Shown one piece after another: positions 21,245-31,270 of a stretch of DNA of 64,000 bases (the stretch's first letter is position 1; every line of letters begins with the position of its first letter). Source of the stretch: Notamacropus eugenii (lineage: Eukaryota; Chordata; Mammalia; Diprotodontia; Macropodidae); the NCBI RefSeq assembly GCF_028372415.1, contig NC_092874.1, forward strand, positions 333,392,651 to 333,456,650, written 5' to 3'. The position numbers were made by a program, and so were the translations under genes. The notes beneath the pieces are model-generated. The model had not been told where the DNA came from. It made no database searches and saw only the letters and a list, made by a program, of their open reading frames with translations.

Positions 21245-22050
21245 CTTCTCAATAAGGAATCAGATCAGGATTTCATGTTCTTAAGGATCTCACAACTTTA
21301 GTGACCTGTCATTATTTCTGCTAAGTCAGAACCTGGGGCAGAGGAGACGCCAGTCTTACAATCTCTGTTGTAAGAGTGAAACATTTGGGAAATGGTCAAC
21401 AAAAATGACAGATTCTTATGGAAGATCACCATCTTAAGATAAATCATTCCAAACTGCTCTGTAATTCTAACTCAGCCTTCCCTGAGTGGTGGTCCTGTTC
21501 ACAAGTTACATGGGTGACGTGTTAATGTTCCAGAGAGAGACCACAGGCTGGTTGTGATTTAAAATGAAGGATGCCTGTGCCAAACCTTTTCTATAAAATT
21601 CCACTTTCCATGTACTGGCAGAAAATAGAACAGAAGTTTCTCTTCTTCCACCTCATGGAATTAGAAACAATTTAACATTAAGGAAAAACAGACCAGTCAG
21701 ACCTCAATAGCATCATTCCAGTAGAAAACCAATTTCTTCGGTCTTGCCCACAGTACTTCAAAACCAAAGCCATGAGGAAGTGTTTAAAGGCATTTGTCTT
21801 TGGGGGGCATGAATTGAGAAAATACAAACATGGAAAGCCCTTTCCTTTCAGTTTGCCCATAGCCTTTGGGTGGGTGAAAACTGGTTTCAAATGCTCTCTA
21901 GAGTTGAAACCGTTTTTACCTGGTCTCCTAACTTTGGGTCTCCTCTAGGGGCAAATGCTTGGCTTACTTTCACCTGCCTTCTAAAGTGATCTCAACCACA
22001 GAATGAGGCCACAGATTATAGAAATAGAGATTTAGCTCTGGTAGATAATT
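21245..22050. other. unique DNA
   Basis: No exon or RNA gene recognised. A 70-codon minus ORF at 21678-21890 shows no domain. Confidence 0.4.
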
Positions 22051-22054
22051 TTTT

Positions 22055-22730
22055 TCCAATTTATTTATTTTTAGTTTTCAACATTCACTGTCATAAGTTT
22101 TAAATTTTCTCCCTCTTTCTCCCCCCTCCCTCCCCAAGATGGCATGCAATCTGATATAGGCTCTTCACATACATTCCTATTAAACACATTTTCACATTAG
22201 TCATGTTGCGTAGAAGAATTATAACAAAGTGGAAAAACCATGAGAAAGAAAAAACAAACAAAAAAATAGATAGCTTTGCTCTTCATTCCAATCCTGTAGT
22301 TCTTTCTCTGGATAGGGATGACATTTTCCATCATGAGTACTTTGGAATTGTTTTAGGTTTTTGCATTGCTGAGAAGGACTAAGTCTATCAAAATCAGTCA
22401 CTGCACAATGTTACTGTTGCTGTCTACAATGTTCTCCTGGTTCTGCTCACTTCACTCAGCATCAGTTCATGTAAGTCATTTTAGGTTTTTCTGAAGTCTG
22501 CCTGCTCATCATTTCTTATAGCACAATAGTATTCTGTTACATTCATATACCACAACTTGTTTAGCCGTTCCGCAGTTGATGGGTATCCCCTCCATTTCCA
22601 GTTCTTGGTCACCACACAAAGAGCTACTACAAATATTTTTGTACATATGGGTCCTTTCCCTTTTCTTTGATCTCTTTGGGATACAGACCTAGGAGCAGTA
22701 TTGCTGGGTCAAAGGTATTCACAGTCTTAC
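22055..22730 (-). mobile_element. 5'-truncated L1, minus strand
   Basis: Minus strand: L1 ORF2 C-terminal remnant (about 22725 to 22380) followed by 3' UTR with C-rich (plus strand) tracts CTCCCTCTTTCTCCCCCCTC. Similar in extent to the 6870-7600 copy. Confidence 0.85.
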
Positions 22731-22794
22731 AGCCCAATCAGTTCTTTTTTTAAAAAGGACTCCAGTCTGTTTTTCTGGTGTACTGATTTCAATT

Positions 22795-23150
22795 CAATTC
22801 AGTTCAACCAGCATTTATTAAGAACTAAATATGTGCTAGTCACTGCGTTGTGTCTTAAAATCAAGGTGCCTCCATCTTCAGAACTCACATTCTGTTAGAG
22901 GTAACAACATCTAGACAGATTAGTAAAGACAAACTATGTAAAAAATAAACACGGTAATTTCACGGGGTGGGCACTAAAAATTAGGGAGAGGAAGAAACAT
23001 GCCTTGTAGGAAATGGCCCTGGAGCTAAGACACGAAGAGTGTAATCATCACAGTCCACCAACCATCCTCAGGCTCAAAACCTCAGAGTCATCCTTGACTC
23101 TCTCACTAAAGTTCAGCCAACATCTCCAATTTGTTGCAAAGTGTTATCAT
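22795..23150 (+). repeat. ancient repeats
   Basis: 22795-23040 belongs to the family at 4895-5460 (CCAGCATTTATTAAGAACTA). 23050-23150 (CTCAGAGTCATCCTTGACTC) looks like an old LINE piece but is not assigned. Confidence 0.45.
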
Positions 23151-23155
23151 TTCTG

Positions 23156-23398
23156 GTAGCTGGGTGGTTTAGTGGGGAGAACCAGACTTGGAGTCAGGAA
23201 GACTCATCTTCATGAGTCCAGATCCAGTCTTGGACACTTCTTAGCTGTGTAATCCTGACCAACTCACTTTATCTTGATTGCCTCAGTTTCCTCATCGGTA
23301 AAATGAGCTGAAGAAGGAAATAGCAAACTACTCTTTGCCAAGGAAACCCCAAATAGGGTCACGGAAGAGTTGGACGTGACAGAAAACAATTGAACAAT
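23156..23398 (+). mobile_element. CORE-SINE (MAR1/WSINE-like)
   Basis: Full-length copy from TGGTAGCTGGGTGGTTTAGT to the AAAACAATTGAACAAT end. Confidence 0.88.
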
Positions 23399-23484
23399 CT
23401 TTCATTTCTCCCTTCACAAAATATCTGCTATTAAACTGTTGAAGCTTTAAAACACATTAAGACTTTTGGGACGTCCTTGTTATG

Positions 23485-23605
23485 TGTTCAGTTTGCCTGT
23501 TGTCTTGTTCATTAGAATATGAGCTCTTTCAGGGCAGTTTTTGCCTTTCTTTGCATCCCCAGAGCGTAGCACGGTGTCTGATCTATGGTAGGTGCCTGTT
23601 GACTG
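23485..23605 (+). mobile_element. L2 3' fragment
   Basis: ATGAGCTCTTTCAGGGCAGT, CATCCCCAGAGCGTAGCACG and GGTGCCTGTTGACTGAC. Confidence 0.6.
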
Positions 23606-23900
23606 ACAGCTCAAAGAAAGCTGTCATGATCATATCAGGAGTGTCTGGCAGAAGGCAATTAGAAGCATTCCATGTAGGCAGCATCGTGAGCCTAGCAAAC
23701 CTTTCCCCACACTGGGCTGCACTGAATTCAGAGCCTACCATGGACAGGGCATCTTTCTCAGTGTCTAGGGAGCTCCTGATGCATTCACCACTGCTACAGT
23801 TCCTTTCTCCCTTCCCTTCCCACCTGCTTCCCCTCTGCAGCTTTCCTGAGACTCTGGGCCAGGAGGGAGAACAAGGTGTTTCTAGAGACTTAGTTATTGT
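23606..23900. other. unique DNA with overlapping chance ORFs
   Basis: ORFs of 158 (+, 23482-23958) and 144 codons (-, 23583-24017) overlap here. Each runs through L2 and RTE-tail repeats at its ends, so neither is treated as a gene. Confidence 0.45.
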
Positions 23901-23904
23901 TATT

Positions 23905-24175
23905 CTTTGTCCTTTATTCTTGAAGAGAATCAATGACATCTGGAGGGTGATGTCATGACTTGCAAGTGAGGCAGGGCTGTGCAAAGTCATCAGCCTCACC
24001 CTCTTCTCCAAGGTCATCTGAGTGCAGAGGCAAAATATAGATCAGGGCAACTGGACATGACCCAAGATGTAATGGGAGACCTTGGCCTTTTTAAGCTAAG
24101 GTTTCTCCCAGGTCTCAGTCTGTCTGAGGCAACACCTACTTGGTGATTTAAGGCTAGGTAAGAAATGAGGCAAAA
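23905..24175 (-). mobile_element. RTE-type SINE or RTE 3' end, minus strand
   Basis: Plus strand TTTATTCTTGAAGAGAATCA then GTGATGTCATGACTTGCAAG is the reverse complement of an RTE-type tail. The body (GGGCTGTGCAAAGTCATCAG, ACCTTGGCCTTTTTAAGCTA) is shared with 29905-30175. Confidence 0.65.
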
Positions 24176-24197
24176 GATGACTTAGTTGGGCTACTCA

Positions 24198-24216
24198 AAA
24201 AAAAAAAAAAAAAAAG
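24198..24216. repeat. poly(A) run, about 19 bp
   Basis: An A homopolymer in unique DNA. No element body in the right orientation was recognised immediately upstream. Confidence 0.85.
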
Positions 24217-24685
24217 CAAACTGGGAGGGGAAGAGTCTCAGGATTTCTTGCCAGAACAAATTGCTATTTCCTTAGACGTCATAACCAGCCCTTGAGGGTA
24301 TCCAAAGATTACATGATTAACTCCCTGAGAAAGGTCATTTTTTAAAGGTCTTGATAAAATGGAAAGGCAAAGCCTATCTGGAGCTAGAAAAGTGGGACCA
24401 CAATGCAGGGTGGTTTCCTGCCCCTGGACTAGAAGTAGTCAGCAGGAGTCAAAGGTAGCCTGAGACCAGTTTTAATAGCAGCATTTCTGAAGCAAGTGGC
24501 TAAGAGATGATTTCTGTTCCCAGGTCATGGGGGAGAAGATGATGGAGTACTTTGATTCTAGATCATGGCAGCTCACCCATGTGATTACAGCTCTCTTGAA
24601 GACAGACACGTTTCACGAATGTGAAAGAACTGAACTTTCTCTAACCAACTCCCCTTCTTTCTTCACTTGCAAACTTGTTTGCTAT
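24217..24685. other. unique DNA
   Basis: No gene or repeat recognised. Confidence 0.4.
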
Positions 24686-24687
24686 GA

Positions 24688-25225
24688 ACAAAAATATTTG
24701 TAGCAGCTCTTTTTGTAATGGAAAAGAACTAGAAATTAAGGAGTTGATCATCAATTGGGAGACAGCAGAACAAATTATAGTATATTTGCCATAAGAAAAA
24801 ACACAAAGGATGATTTTAAAGTATCCTGGGAAGACATGAATGAATTGCTACAGAGTGAAGTTAGCAGAATCAGGGGAATAACTTAGACAGTAGCTGAACA
24901 TTGTAAAAACTAACAATGTTGAAAGACATAAGAATCCTGAGAAGATAATAACCCACCAAGATTCCAGAGGCCTTATTTGTCATGATACCCACCTCCTGAC
25001 AAGTAATGGATTCCATGCAGAATGAGATCTACCATTTTAGACATCAGTGAAGGAATTAACTTGACTTGACTCTACATATTTGTTACAAGAGTTTGGTTTT
25101 TCTTTTTCAAAGAAGGCTGGAGAAGGAGGGAGAAAAAGCATTTGTTGAAGACTTCTTTTTTTAGGTTTTTAAAGTAAGCATTGGTTTGTAGTTGGTTTTC
25201 ATATTATGAGTTAAAATAAACTATT
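24688..25225 (+). mobile_element. old L1 3' end
   Basis: Diverged L1 ORF2 terminus: CAAAAATATTTGTAGCAGCT and GAACTAGAAATTAAGGAG correspond to the KIFVAAL...KNWK region. The 3' UTR has TTGGTTTTTCTTTTTC and GAGAAGGAGGGAGAAAAAGC. Confidence 0.7.
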
Positions 25226-25955
25226 TCCTTTAAGTTGAGCTTGACTCTTTCTCTCTATATAAGTGTGGTCAATCCAGACGTGTATTTCCTTGGGTCAATT
25301 GGTTTATCGTATAAGTGTCCACTGGGACAACTTTGGCAGTTCGAGACATTAGCTAGAAAACTCTTTTCCTAGGAAGGCCTAGGGATTGAACCCTAAATCT
25401 CTCAAACTGGGGACATAGTTTATGAATCATTTATCCTATTTTTTCCTTATAAGGCCATAAGTTCCCCCAAGCAGAATTTTAAAAGAGAATTCTGAAACAT
25501 TCAGTTCTCCAAACTGAACCTAATTTTCATTACTGGGGTGACCTAGGATCCTGGCTGACTTATTGGTAGGGTCCTGAAGTGGGTTTGAGCAGGATTTAGG
25601 AAGAATAATTAGTTAGGAAGTATAACTCCTTCCATACACCAATGGGGGAAAGAGTGTATAGATTTGTTTATGTTACTTTTATTTATAGGTGCATTATGGC
25701 TTATATAATGAAACATTGCCACCTAGTGGTTATAATGTGCTTATCTGTACGCTATCTGTTCCATATTATAGGTGTGTCAATTATCCTGCTAATTTACTAA
25801 ATAGAGTTCCAGTCTCCTAGAAGAGACTGCTTTAGAGCCTGAATCCCAAGCAAATCTAAACTGCCCTCAACTGTACAGAACAATAAAGTGTGACATTCAT
25901 TTAAAAAAAAAGTGGGCAGAAAAGCAAGGATGAAGCATGCTCTCCATTATAGAGA
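25226..25955. other. unique DNA
   Basis: No gene recognised. An A9 run near 25903 is the only low-complexity feature. Confidence 0.4.
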
Positions 25956-26026
25956 AGTGATGAACTTAGGGTTCAGAATGAGATATACACTTCTGTTTAC
26001 ATCCACTGAAGGAATTTGTTATCCTT

Positions 26027-26267
26027 GTTGTCCAGTCATGTTTGACTCTTTGTGAAAGAAGAGTCGCTTTTTGAGGTTTTCTTGGAAAAGATATTGCCAT
26101 TTGCTTCTTTAGCTCATTTTACAGATGAGAAAACTGAGGGGAAAAGGTTAAGTGATTTGCATAGGGTCACACAGCTAGTAAGTGTCTGAGGCCGGTTTGA
26201 ACTCAGAAAGATGAGCCTTCCTGACTCTAGCCCCAGAATTCTACTCACTGTACCACCTAGCTGTACA
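26027..26267 (-). mobile_element. CORE-SINE with target-site duplication
   Basis: Minus-strand MAR1/WSINE-like copy. GTTATCCTT at 26018-26026 and 26268-26276 is a perfect 9-bp target-site duplication. Confidence 0.92.
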
Positions 26268-26295
26268 GTTATCCTTTACTATGTATATTTATTAC

Positions 26296-26311
26296 AAGAA
26301 ATTTGTTTTTC
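26296..26311. repeat. target-site duplication, left, of HAL1 copy C
   Basis: AAGAAATTTGTTTTTC, identical to 29228-29243. Confidence 0.95.
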
Positions 26312-27152
26312 GGGGCGGAGCCAAGATGGCGAAGTAGAAAGACGCACATACACACAGTTCCGAACCCACAAACCACAGAACAGCTAGAGGGGACCAACCC
26401 AGGGCGAATTCTGCACCCAGAGACCATGGAATATTGGAGCGAGGGAGATTTCTGTTCCAGAGAGACCTCCAAACCTCTCGCGGGGGGTCCTTTGTGCCGT
26501 GGACTGGGCGCCGGGACGGGGAGCAGAGGGCAGCCCTGCTGCGGCAGTGACACCGTGAGGAAAAGATCCGAGCGGGCTACGGGGACGGGATCTCCAGCGG
26601 CCACGCGGGTCCCTCCACCCACAGAGGGACCTGCAAACCTCTCGCAAAACGTCCATTGCGCTGCAGACGCGGAGCCCAGCCCGGACCTGTGGCGGCGGCC
26701 ATGGCTCCGAGAGGTACAGATCCGAGAAGGCTCCAGAGACGGGATCTCCAGCGGCGGCACAAGCCCCCCCACCAACAGGTGACTGATGAGGGTAGGTGAG
26801 AGAGTGTCTTTGGCTGGTCGAGAGGGGAGTGGGGTGCCCCCATGGCTCGGGCCCCCCCAGGAGATAGAAGCTGAGAGGCGGCTGCAGACAGGGGCTCCCC
26901 AAACGGGCGGGAGCCTGGATCCATTGTGGAAGGTCTGTGCATAAACCCCCAGAGGGAACTGAGCCAGAGAGGTGGCCCTGCCCCTGACCACCTGAACTTA
27001 ATTCTCACACTGAATAGCAGCCCTGCCCCCGCCAAAAATCCTAAGGCAGGAAGCAGCATTTGAATCTCAGTTCCCAAACACTGGCTGGGAGGACCAGGAG
27101 GCCAGGAGGGTGTGAGGAGAACATTCAGACGTCAGGTCACTGGGTGGGGAGA
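26312..27152 (+). promoter_or_regulatory. HAL1 5' UTR / internal promoter with YY1-like site
   Basis: A CpG-rich 841-bp leader, in strong contrast to the AT-rich surroundings. CCAAGATGGCG at 26321-26331 matches the YY1-binding motif that, in human L1, sets the transcription start at the 5' end. Two monomer-like units with a period of about 154-164 bp lie inside (see separate entry). Promoter activity is inferred, not shown. Confidence 0.7.
26462..26785 (+). repeat. two tandem monomer-like units in the HAL1 5' UTR
   Basis: The anchor AAACCTCTCGC occurs at 26471 and 26635 (164 apart) and GGGATCTCCAGCGGC at 26587 and 26741 (154 apart). GATCCGAG is also repeated between them. This looks like the tandem monomer promoters known in mouse L1, with indels between units. 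Confidence 0.75.
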
Positions 27153-28241
27153 ATGCCCAGAAAAGGGAAAAGAGATAAAACTATTGAAGGGTACTTTCTC
27201 GGAGAAAAGACACTTCCTCCCTTCCTTTCTGATGGGGAGGAACAATGCTTGCCATCAGGCAAAGACACAGAAATCGAGGATTCTGTGTCCCAGCCCACCC
27301 AATGGGCTCGGGCCATGGAAGAGCTCAAGAGGAATTTTGAAAATCAAGTTAGAGAGGTGGAGGAAAGACTGGGAAGAGAAATGAGAGGAATGAGGGAGAA
27401 GCATGAAAAGCAGATCAGCTCCCTGCTAAAGGAGAACCAAAAAAATCTTGAAGAAATTGGCACCTTGAGAACTAGCCTAACTCAGTTGGCAAGGGAGGTG
27501 CAAGGGGCCAATGAGGAGAAGAATGCTTTCAAAAGCAGAATTAACCAAATGGAAAAGGAGATTCAAAAGCTCACTGAAGAAAATAGATCTTTCAAAACTG
27601 GAATGGTACAGATGGAGTCTAAGGACTTTATGAGAAAGACAGATATCACAGAACAAAGCCAGAAGAATGGAAAAATGGAAGATAATGTGAAATATCTCAT
27701 TGGAAAAACAACTGACCTGGAAAATAGATCCAGGAGAGACAATGTAAAAATTCTGGGACTACCTGAAAACCATGATCAAAAGAAGAGCCTAGACATCATC
27801 TTCCATGAAATTATCAAGGAAAACTGCCCTGAGATTCTAGAACCAGAGGGCAAAATAAATATTCAAGGAATCCGCAGAACACCGCAGGAAAGAGATCCAA
27901 AAAGAGAAACTCCTAGGAGCATTGTGGCCAAATTACAGAATTCCCAGGTGAAAGAGAAAATATTGCAAGCAGCTAGAAAGAAACAATTCAAGTATTGTGG
28001 AAATATAATCAGGATAACACAAGATCTATCTCCCTCTACATTAAGGGATCGAAGGGAATGGAATAGGATATTCCAGAAGTCAAAGGAACTAGGACTAAAA
28101 CCAAGAATCACCTACCCAGCAAAATTGAGTATAATACTTCAGGAGAAAAAATGGTCTTTCAATGAAATAGAGGATTTTCAAATTTTCCTGATGAAAAGAC
28201 CAGAGCTAGAAAGAAAATTTGACTTTCTAACACAAGAATGA
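27153..28241 (+). CDS. HAL1/L1 ORF1 protein (RNA-binding chaperone), intact
   Basis: Encodes 362 residues, close to the length of mammalian L1 ORF1 proteins. Order: basic, disordered N terminus (1-50); long coiled coil (about 52-190) with heptad-like EEL, QMEKEIQKL and TEENRSF segments; RRM domain (about 193-275: RRDNVKILGLPE, the conserved RRTPQ, TPRSIVAK); C-terminal domain (about 277-352: RRITQ-like IIRITQDLSPST, RREW, RITYPAKL). In L1 such proteins form trimers, coat the transcript and chaperone nucleic acid during target-primed reverse transcription. The frame is open upstream to 27060. The start at 27153 is preferred because copy B has a matching start (M-x2-K-x4-TIE-x-YF). With no linked ORF2 it is the only product of the element. 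I see no frameshift or premature stop. Confidence 0.93.
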   Translation: MPRKGKRDKTIEGYFLGEKTLPPFLSDGEEQCLPSGKDTEIEDSVSQPTQWARAMEELKRNFENQVREVEERLGREMRGMREKHEKQISSLLKENQKNLEEIGTLRTSLTQLAREVQGANEEKNAFKSRINQMEKEIQKLTEENRSFKTGMVQMESKDFMRKTDITEQSQKNGKMEDNVKYLIGKTTDLENRSRRDNVKILGLPENHDQKKSLDIIFHEIIKENCPEILEPEGKINIQGIRRTPQERDPKRETPRSIVAKLQNSQVKEKILQAARKKQFKYCGNIIRITQDLSPSTLRDRREWNRIFQKSKELGLKPRITYPAKLSIILQEKKWSFNEIEDFQIFLMKRPELERKFDFLTQE

Positions 28242-29227
28242 AGAGAACCATGAAAAGGTGAACAGCAAAGAGAAGTCATAAGGGACTTACTAAAGTTGAA
28301 CTGTTTACATTCCTACATGGAAAGACAATATTTGTAACTCTTGAAACATTTCAGTATCTGGGTTCTGGGTGGGAGTACACACACACACACATGCATATAC
28401 GCACACATACATAGAGACAGAGTGCACAGAGTGAATTGAAGAGGATGGGATCATATCTTTAAAAAAAATGAAATCAAGCAGTGAGAGAGAAATATTGGGA
28501 GTAGAAAGGGAGAAGTTATATGGGGCAAATTACCTCTCATAAAAGAGGCAAGCAAAAGACTTATTAGTGGTGGGATAAAGAGGGGAGGCAAGAGAAAAAC
28601 ATGAGGTCTACTCTCATCACATTCCACTAAAGGAAAGAATATAATGCACACTCATTTTGATAGAAAAACCTATCTCATAATACAGGAGAGTGGGGGACAG
28701 GGACACAAGCAGGGTGTGGGGGGGGGAGGATGGAGGAGAGGGCATGGGGAGGAGAATGCAATCCGAGGTCGACACTCATGGGGAGGGAAAGGACCATAAG
28801 AAAATAGAAGTAATGGGGGACAGGATAGGATGGAGGGAAATATAGTTAGTCCTATACAACACAACTAGTATGGAAATCATTTGCAAAACTAAACAGATTT
28901 GGCCTATATTGAATTGCTTGTCTTCCAAGGGGAAGGGGTGGAGAGGGAGGGAGCTAAAGAAGTTGGAACTCAAAGTGTTAGGACCAAATGTAATGTTCTT
29001 ACCACTGGGTAACAAGAAATACAGGTTAAGGGGTCAAGAAAGCTATCTGGCCCTACAGGACAAAAGAGAAGACGGAGACATGGACAGGGAGAGAGGATAG
29101 AGGAGAGAGCAGATTGGTCACAGGGACAATTAGAATGCTTGGGTTTTGGGGGGAAGGGATAAAAGGGGAGAAAATTTGTAACCCAAAATTTTGTGAAAAT
29201 AAATGTTAAAAGTTAAATAAAAAAAAA
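28242..29227 (+). other. HAL1 3' UTR and A-rich tail
   Basis: Non-coding and strongly purine-rich on the plus strand, with several GGGAGG-type tracts (for example 28717-28760 and 28930-28955) and a CA run at 28379-28390. It ends ATAAATGTTAAAAGTTAAAT and then A's. The sequence following ORF1 is the same in copies A and B. Confidence 0.85.
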
Positions 29228-29243
29228 AAGAAATTTGTTTTTC
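29228..29243. repeat. target-site duplication, right, of HAL1 copy C
   Basis: Identical to 26296-26311; its first two A's cannot be told apart from the element's tail. Confidence 0.95.
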
Positions 29244-29479
29244 TTTTCTTTTTTAAAATGGATTGAGGAGTGAAAGGGAGAGAAAATAGATTTCTGCTAA
29301 TTTTTTTTAAATGGAGAGGTGTAGGGGGTGCTATAGATATGCAATGTTACATGCCCTTTTCAGATGAGGTCACCATATTATTAGTTTTGTGTAACTTTTA
29401 TTTTGTGACCAGAGACCTCTCACAAAGCAGGAGTAATCAGTAAATGTTTGTAATGGAAAAATAAAACTCATCAATGAAC

Positions 29480-29815
29480 CTTAATGGAAGAGGAAGGCCA
29501 TGACTTTGACCACATGATTCGTTAGGCCAGCCCTCATTGCCCTCTTTTCCAGTTTCCAAAAGAGGCAGCTATACTATCTCTAATGTGGGGGATTGGTCAA
29601 TCAATAAGAATCTGGTAACCGTCCTGGGTCCTGACTCAGCAGAGGTCAATGTCATCTTCAAGTTTGACTATCATCATTCTGCAAGACAGAATCTGCATGA
29701 GTATTTAGACCTCCTCAGCACCCTCAGATTGGAGGGTGAAGCAAGAGCTCCTCCCAAAGCCACCAATTAAGGAAGGGATCCAAGTCAGACATATGTTTTC
29801 ATTTCTTACCTGGCT
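29480..29815. other. unique DNA with a short ORF
   Basis: A 77-codon frame at 29537-29770 has no recognised domain, and its end enters repeat-like sequence. Not called as a gene. Confidence 0.4.
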
Positions 29816-29831
29816 GCACCTTATTGGACTT

Positions 29832-29898
29832 TGTCTCTCTGTCTCTCTGTCTGTGTCTCTCTGTCTTTCTGTCTCTCTCTCTCTCTCTTTCTCTCTCA
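29832..29898. repeat. (TCTC/TCTG)n microsatellite
   Basis: A pyrimidine-rich simple repeat with CTCTGT and CTCTCT units. The minus ORF rich in RE/ET dipeptides across it is an artefact of the repeat. Confidence 0.95.
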
Positions 29899-29904
29899 AA
29901 TGTG

Positions 29905-30175
29905 CATTGTGATGCATCCTTCATTTTTAGAGAGGACCAATGATCTCACTGGTCATGTCTTGACTTTGGAGTAAATTGGATTTAAATGAAACAAAATTGC
30001 ACAAAGTCATCAGCCTCATTCTCTCTTCCAGAGTCATCAAAGTCTAGTGCCAAGACAAAAGTCAGGATGCAGTGGATGACCTTGGCATGTTCAAAGCCTG
30101 ACCAAACTCTAGCTCTCCACAGCACCTGCTTCAGTCGCCTCCATGGAACAAATTGTCATCATCCATCTATTCCAC
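29905..30175 (-). mobile_element. RTE-type SINE or RTE 3' end, minus strand
   Basis: CATTTTTAGAGAGGACCAAT and CACAAAGTCATCAGCCTCAT match the copy at 23905-24175 in order and strand. Confidence 0.6.
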
Positions 30176-30780
30176 CAGAAGAAGTCATGTGTGCATTGAC
30201 TAATTGGCCGACTAGGAGGTCTGAAGTCTCTCAGGTAGTGGTCTACTGCAGGGTAGCCAGAGATGCAATATCAGGGATCATGTGTACATGGAAATACCAT
30301 TTGCTATGATCTGCAATGCCACTCTCTGTTGTTTCTCTGCTGATTGGCTAATAAGTAGCTTCTATACTTAGTGGCTACTGCCATCTGCTGCCTTTCTTTT
30401 GAATTGCATCTGCTAAGGAGCTTTTTTTCCCCAGAGGAGGGCAGAGTTAGGTCTTTTGCCTGTCGATTTCTGAGTTATTCTTTTTGTGTGTGCGACTTAG
30501 CCCCTAAACAGAAATCATCTAAGATAACCAGAACCCCTCAGGTCTAGTCTGTCTTCTTTGACTACTTTGCTTCCCCTTCAATGGGAAAGTCCATGGGCTT
30601 ACTTAACATTTAGTCATTTAAAAAAATCAATTAGTGTTTATAATTTGTCCTATCCTCGGTTTACAAACCTTTTAGAAAAGATAATTAGCGTTTTATTTGG
30701 TGAAAGTTGAAAATTAGAAGCAACAGCCAAGGCAAATGGGAAAAATGCCCTTTGATTAAAGGCACTGTTTCATTGGTGTA
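30176..30780. other. unique DNA
   Basis: No gene recognised. Poly(T) and poly(A) runs are short. Confidence 0.4.
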
Positions 30781-30784
30781 CATC

Positions 30785-31160
30785 AGTCAATCAAAACATG
30801 TTAAGCACCTACTATGTGTCAGGCATCATTCACTACCATAATTTTTGCATCTTTTCTGCATCCAGAACTAGCCATTCATCAGCAAGTATTTACCAACCAC
30901 CTAATATGAATTCTCAGCTACATCGTGTGCTAAATGCTGGGGGACTACAAATGTTACATGAGAGTCAACAAAGAGTCTAAGACTTAACAGGTCACAGAAA
31001 TTCAATTTAGTAGGTATTTGCTAAGCATCTGTTGTATGAATGAATAAAACATTTACAAAGAGTTTACTATGTACACTGGTCTAAGTACTGGAGATGCAAA
31101 TAGGAAAGTATTCGTGTCTCTGATCTCAAAAAGATCACATTCTAATGGAGGAAAAAACCC
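30785..31160 (+). repeat. ancient repeat, two adjacent partial copies
   Basis: AAGCACCTACTATGTGTCAG at about 30804 and GAGTTTACTATGTACACTGG at about 31060 begin two pieces of the family at 4895-5460. Confidence 0.55.
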
Positions 31161-31270
31161 ATATGGAAGATTTCCATTGCCAGGCACATGGGAAAGGCCC
31201 CTGGTCCTTAGGATGCAGCAGCAAAGCAGATGAGAATACCTCTGCTTTAATGTCATTTCAGCTGATAAAA

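Larger units (their letters stand above)
26312..29227 (+). mobile_element. HAL1 copy C, full-length, young, intact ORF1
   Basis: The element starts GGGGCGGAGCCAAGATGGCG, the canonical L1-type 5' end. It runs through a CpG-rich 5' UTR (26312-27152), an intact ORF1 (27153-28241) and a purine-rich 3' UTR (28242-29210), ending in an A-rich tail (AATAAAAAAAAAAA). There is no ORF2, endonuclease or reverse transcriptase sequence. A perfect 16-bp target-site duplication, AAGAAATTTGTTTTTC, flanks it at 26296-26311 and 29228-29243. HAL1 elements are known L1 relatives with ORF1 only; movement must depend on L1 ORF2 protein supplied in trans. Full length, an intact ORF and perfect duplications indicate recent insertion. 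Confidence 0.95.
25960..29470 (+). mobile_element. old L1 3' end interrupted by SINE and HAL1 copy C
   Basis: Old L1 3' UTR sequence at 25960-26017, 26277-26295 (CTATGTATATTTATTACAAG) and 29244-29330 (GGAGTGAAAGGGAGAGAAAA) is one element split first by the SINE at 26027-26267 and again by HAL1 copy C at 26312-29227. Confidence 0.6.

Noticed and set aside
23482..24017. Overlapping ORFs of 158 (+) and 144 (-) codons
   Set aside because: Both run through an L2 3' end and an RTE-type tail, have no recognisable domain and no splice context. Chance frames.
26303..26782. Plus-strand 159-codon ORF in the HAL1 5' UTR
   Set aside because: Low-complexity product of CpG-rich leader sequence, upstream of and out of step with the real ORF1, starting in the target-site duplication.
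29705..29917. ORF rich in Arg/Glu/Thr repeats
   Set aside because: Translation of the TCTC/TCTG simple repeat on the minus strand.
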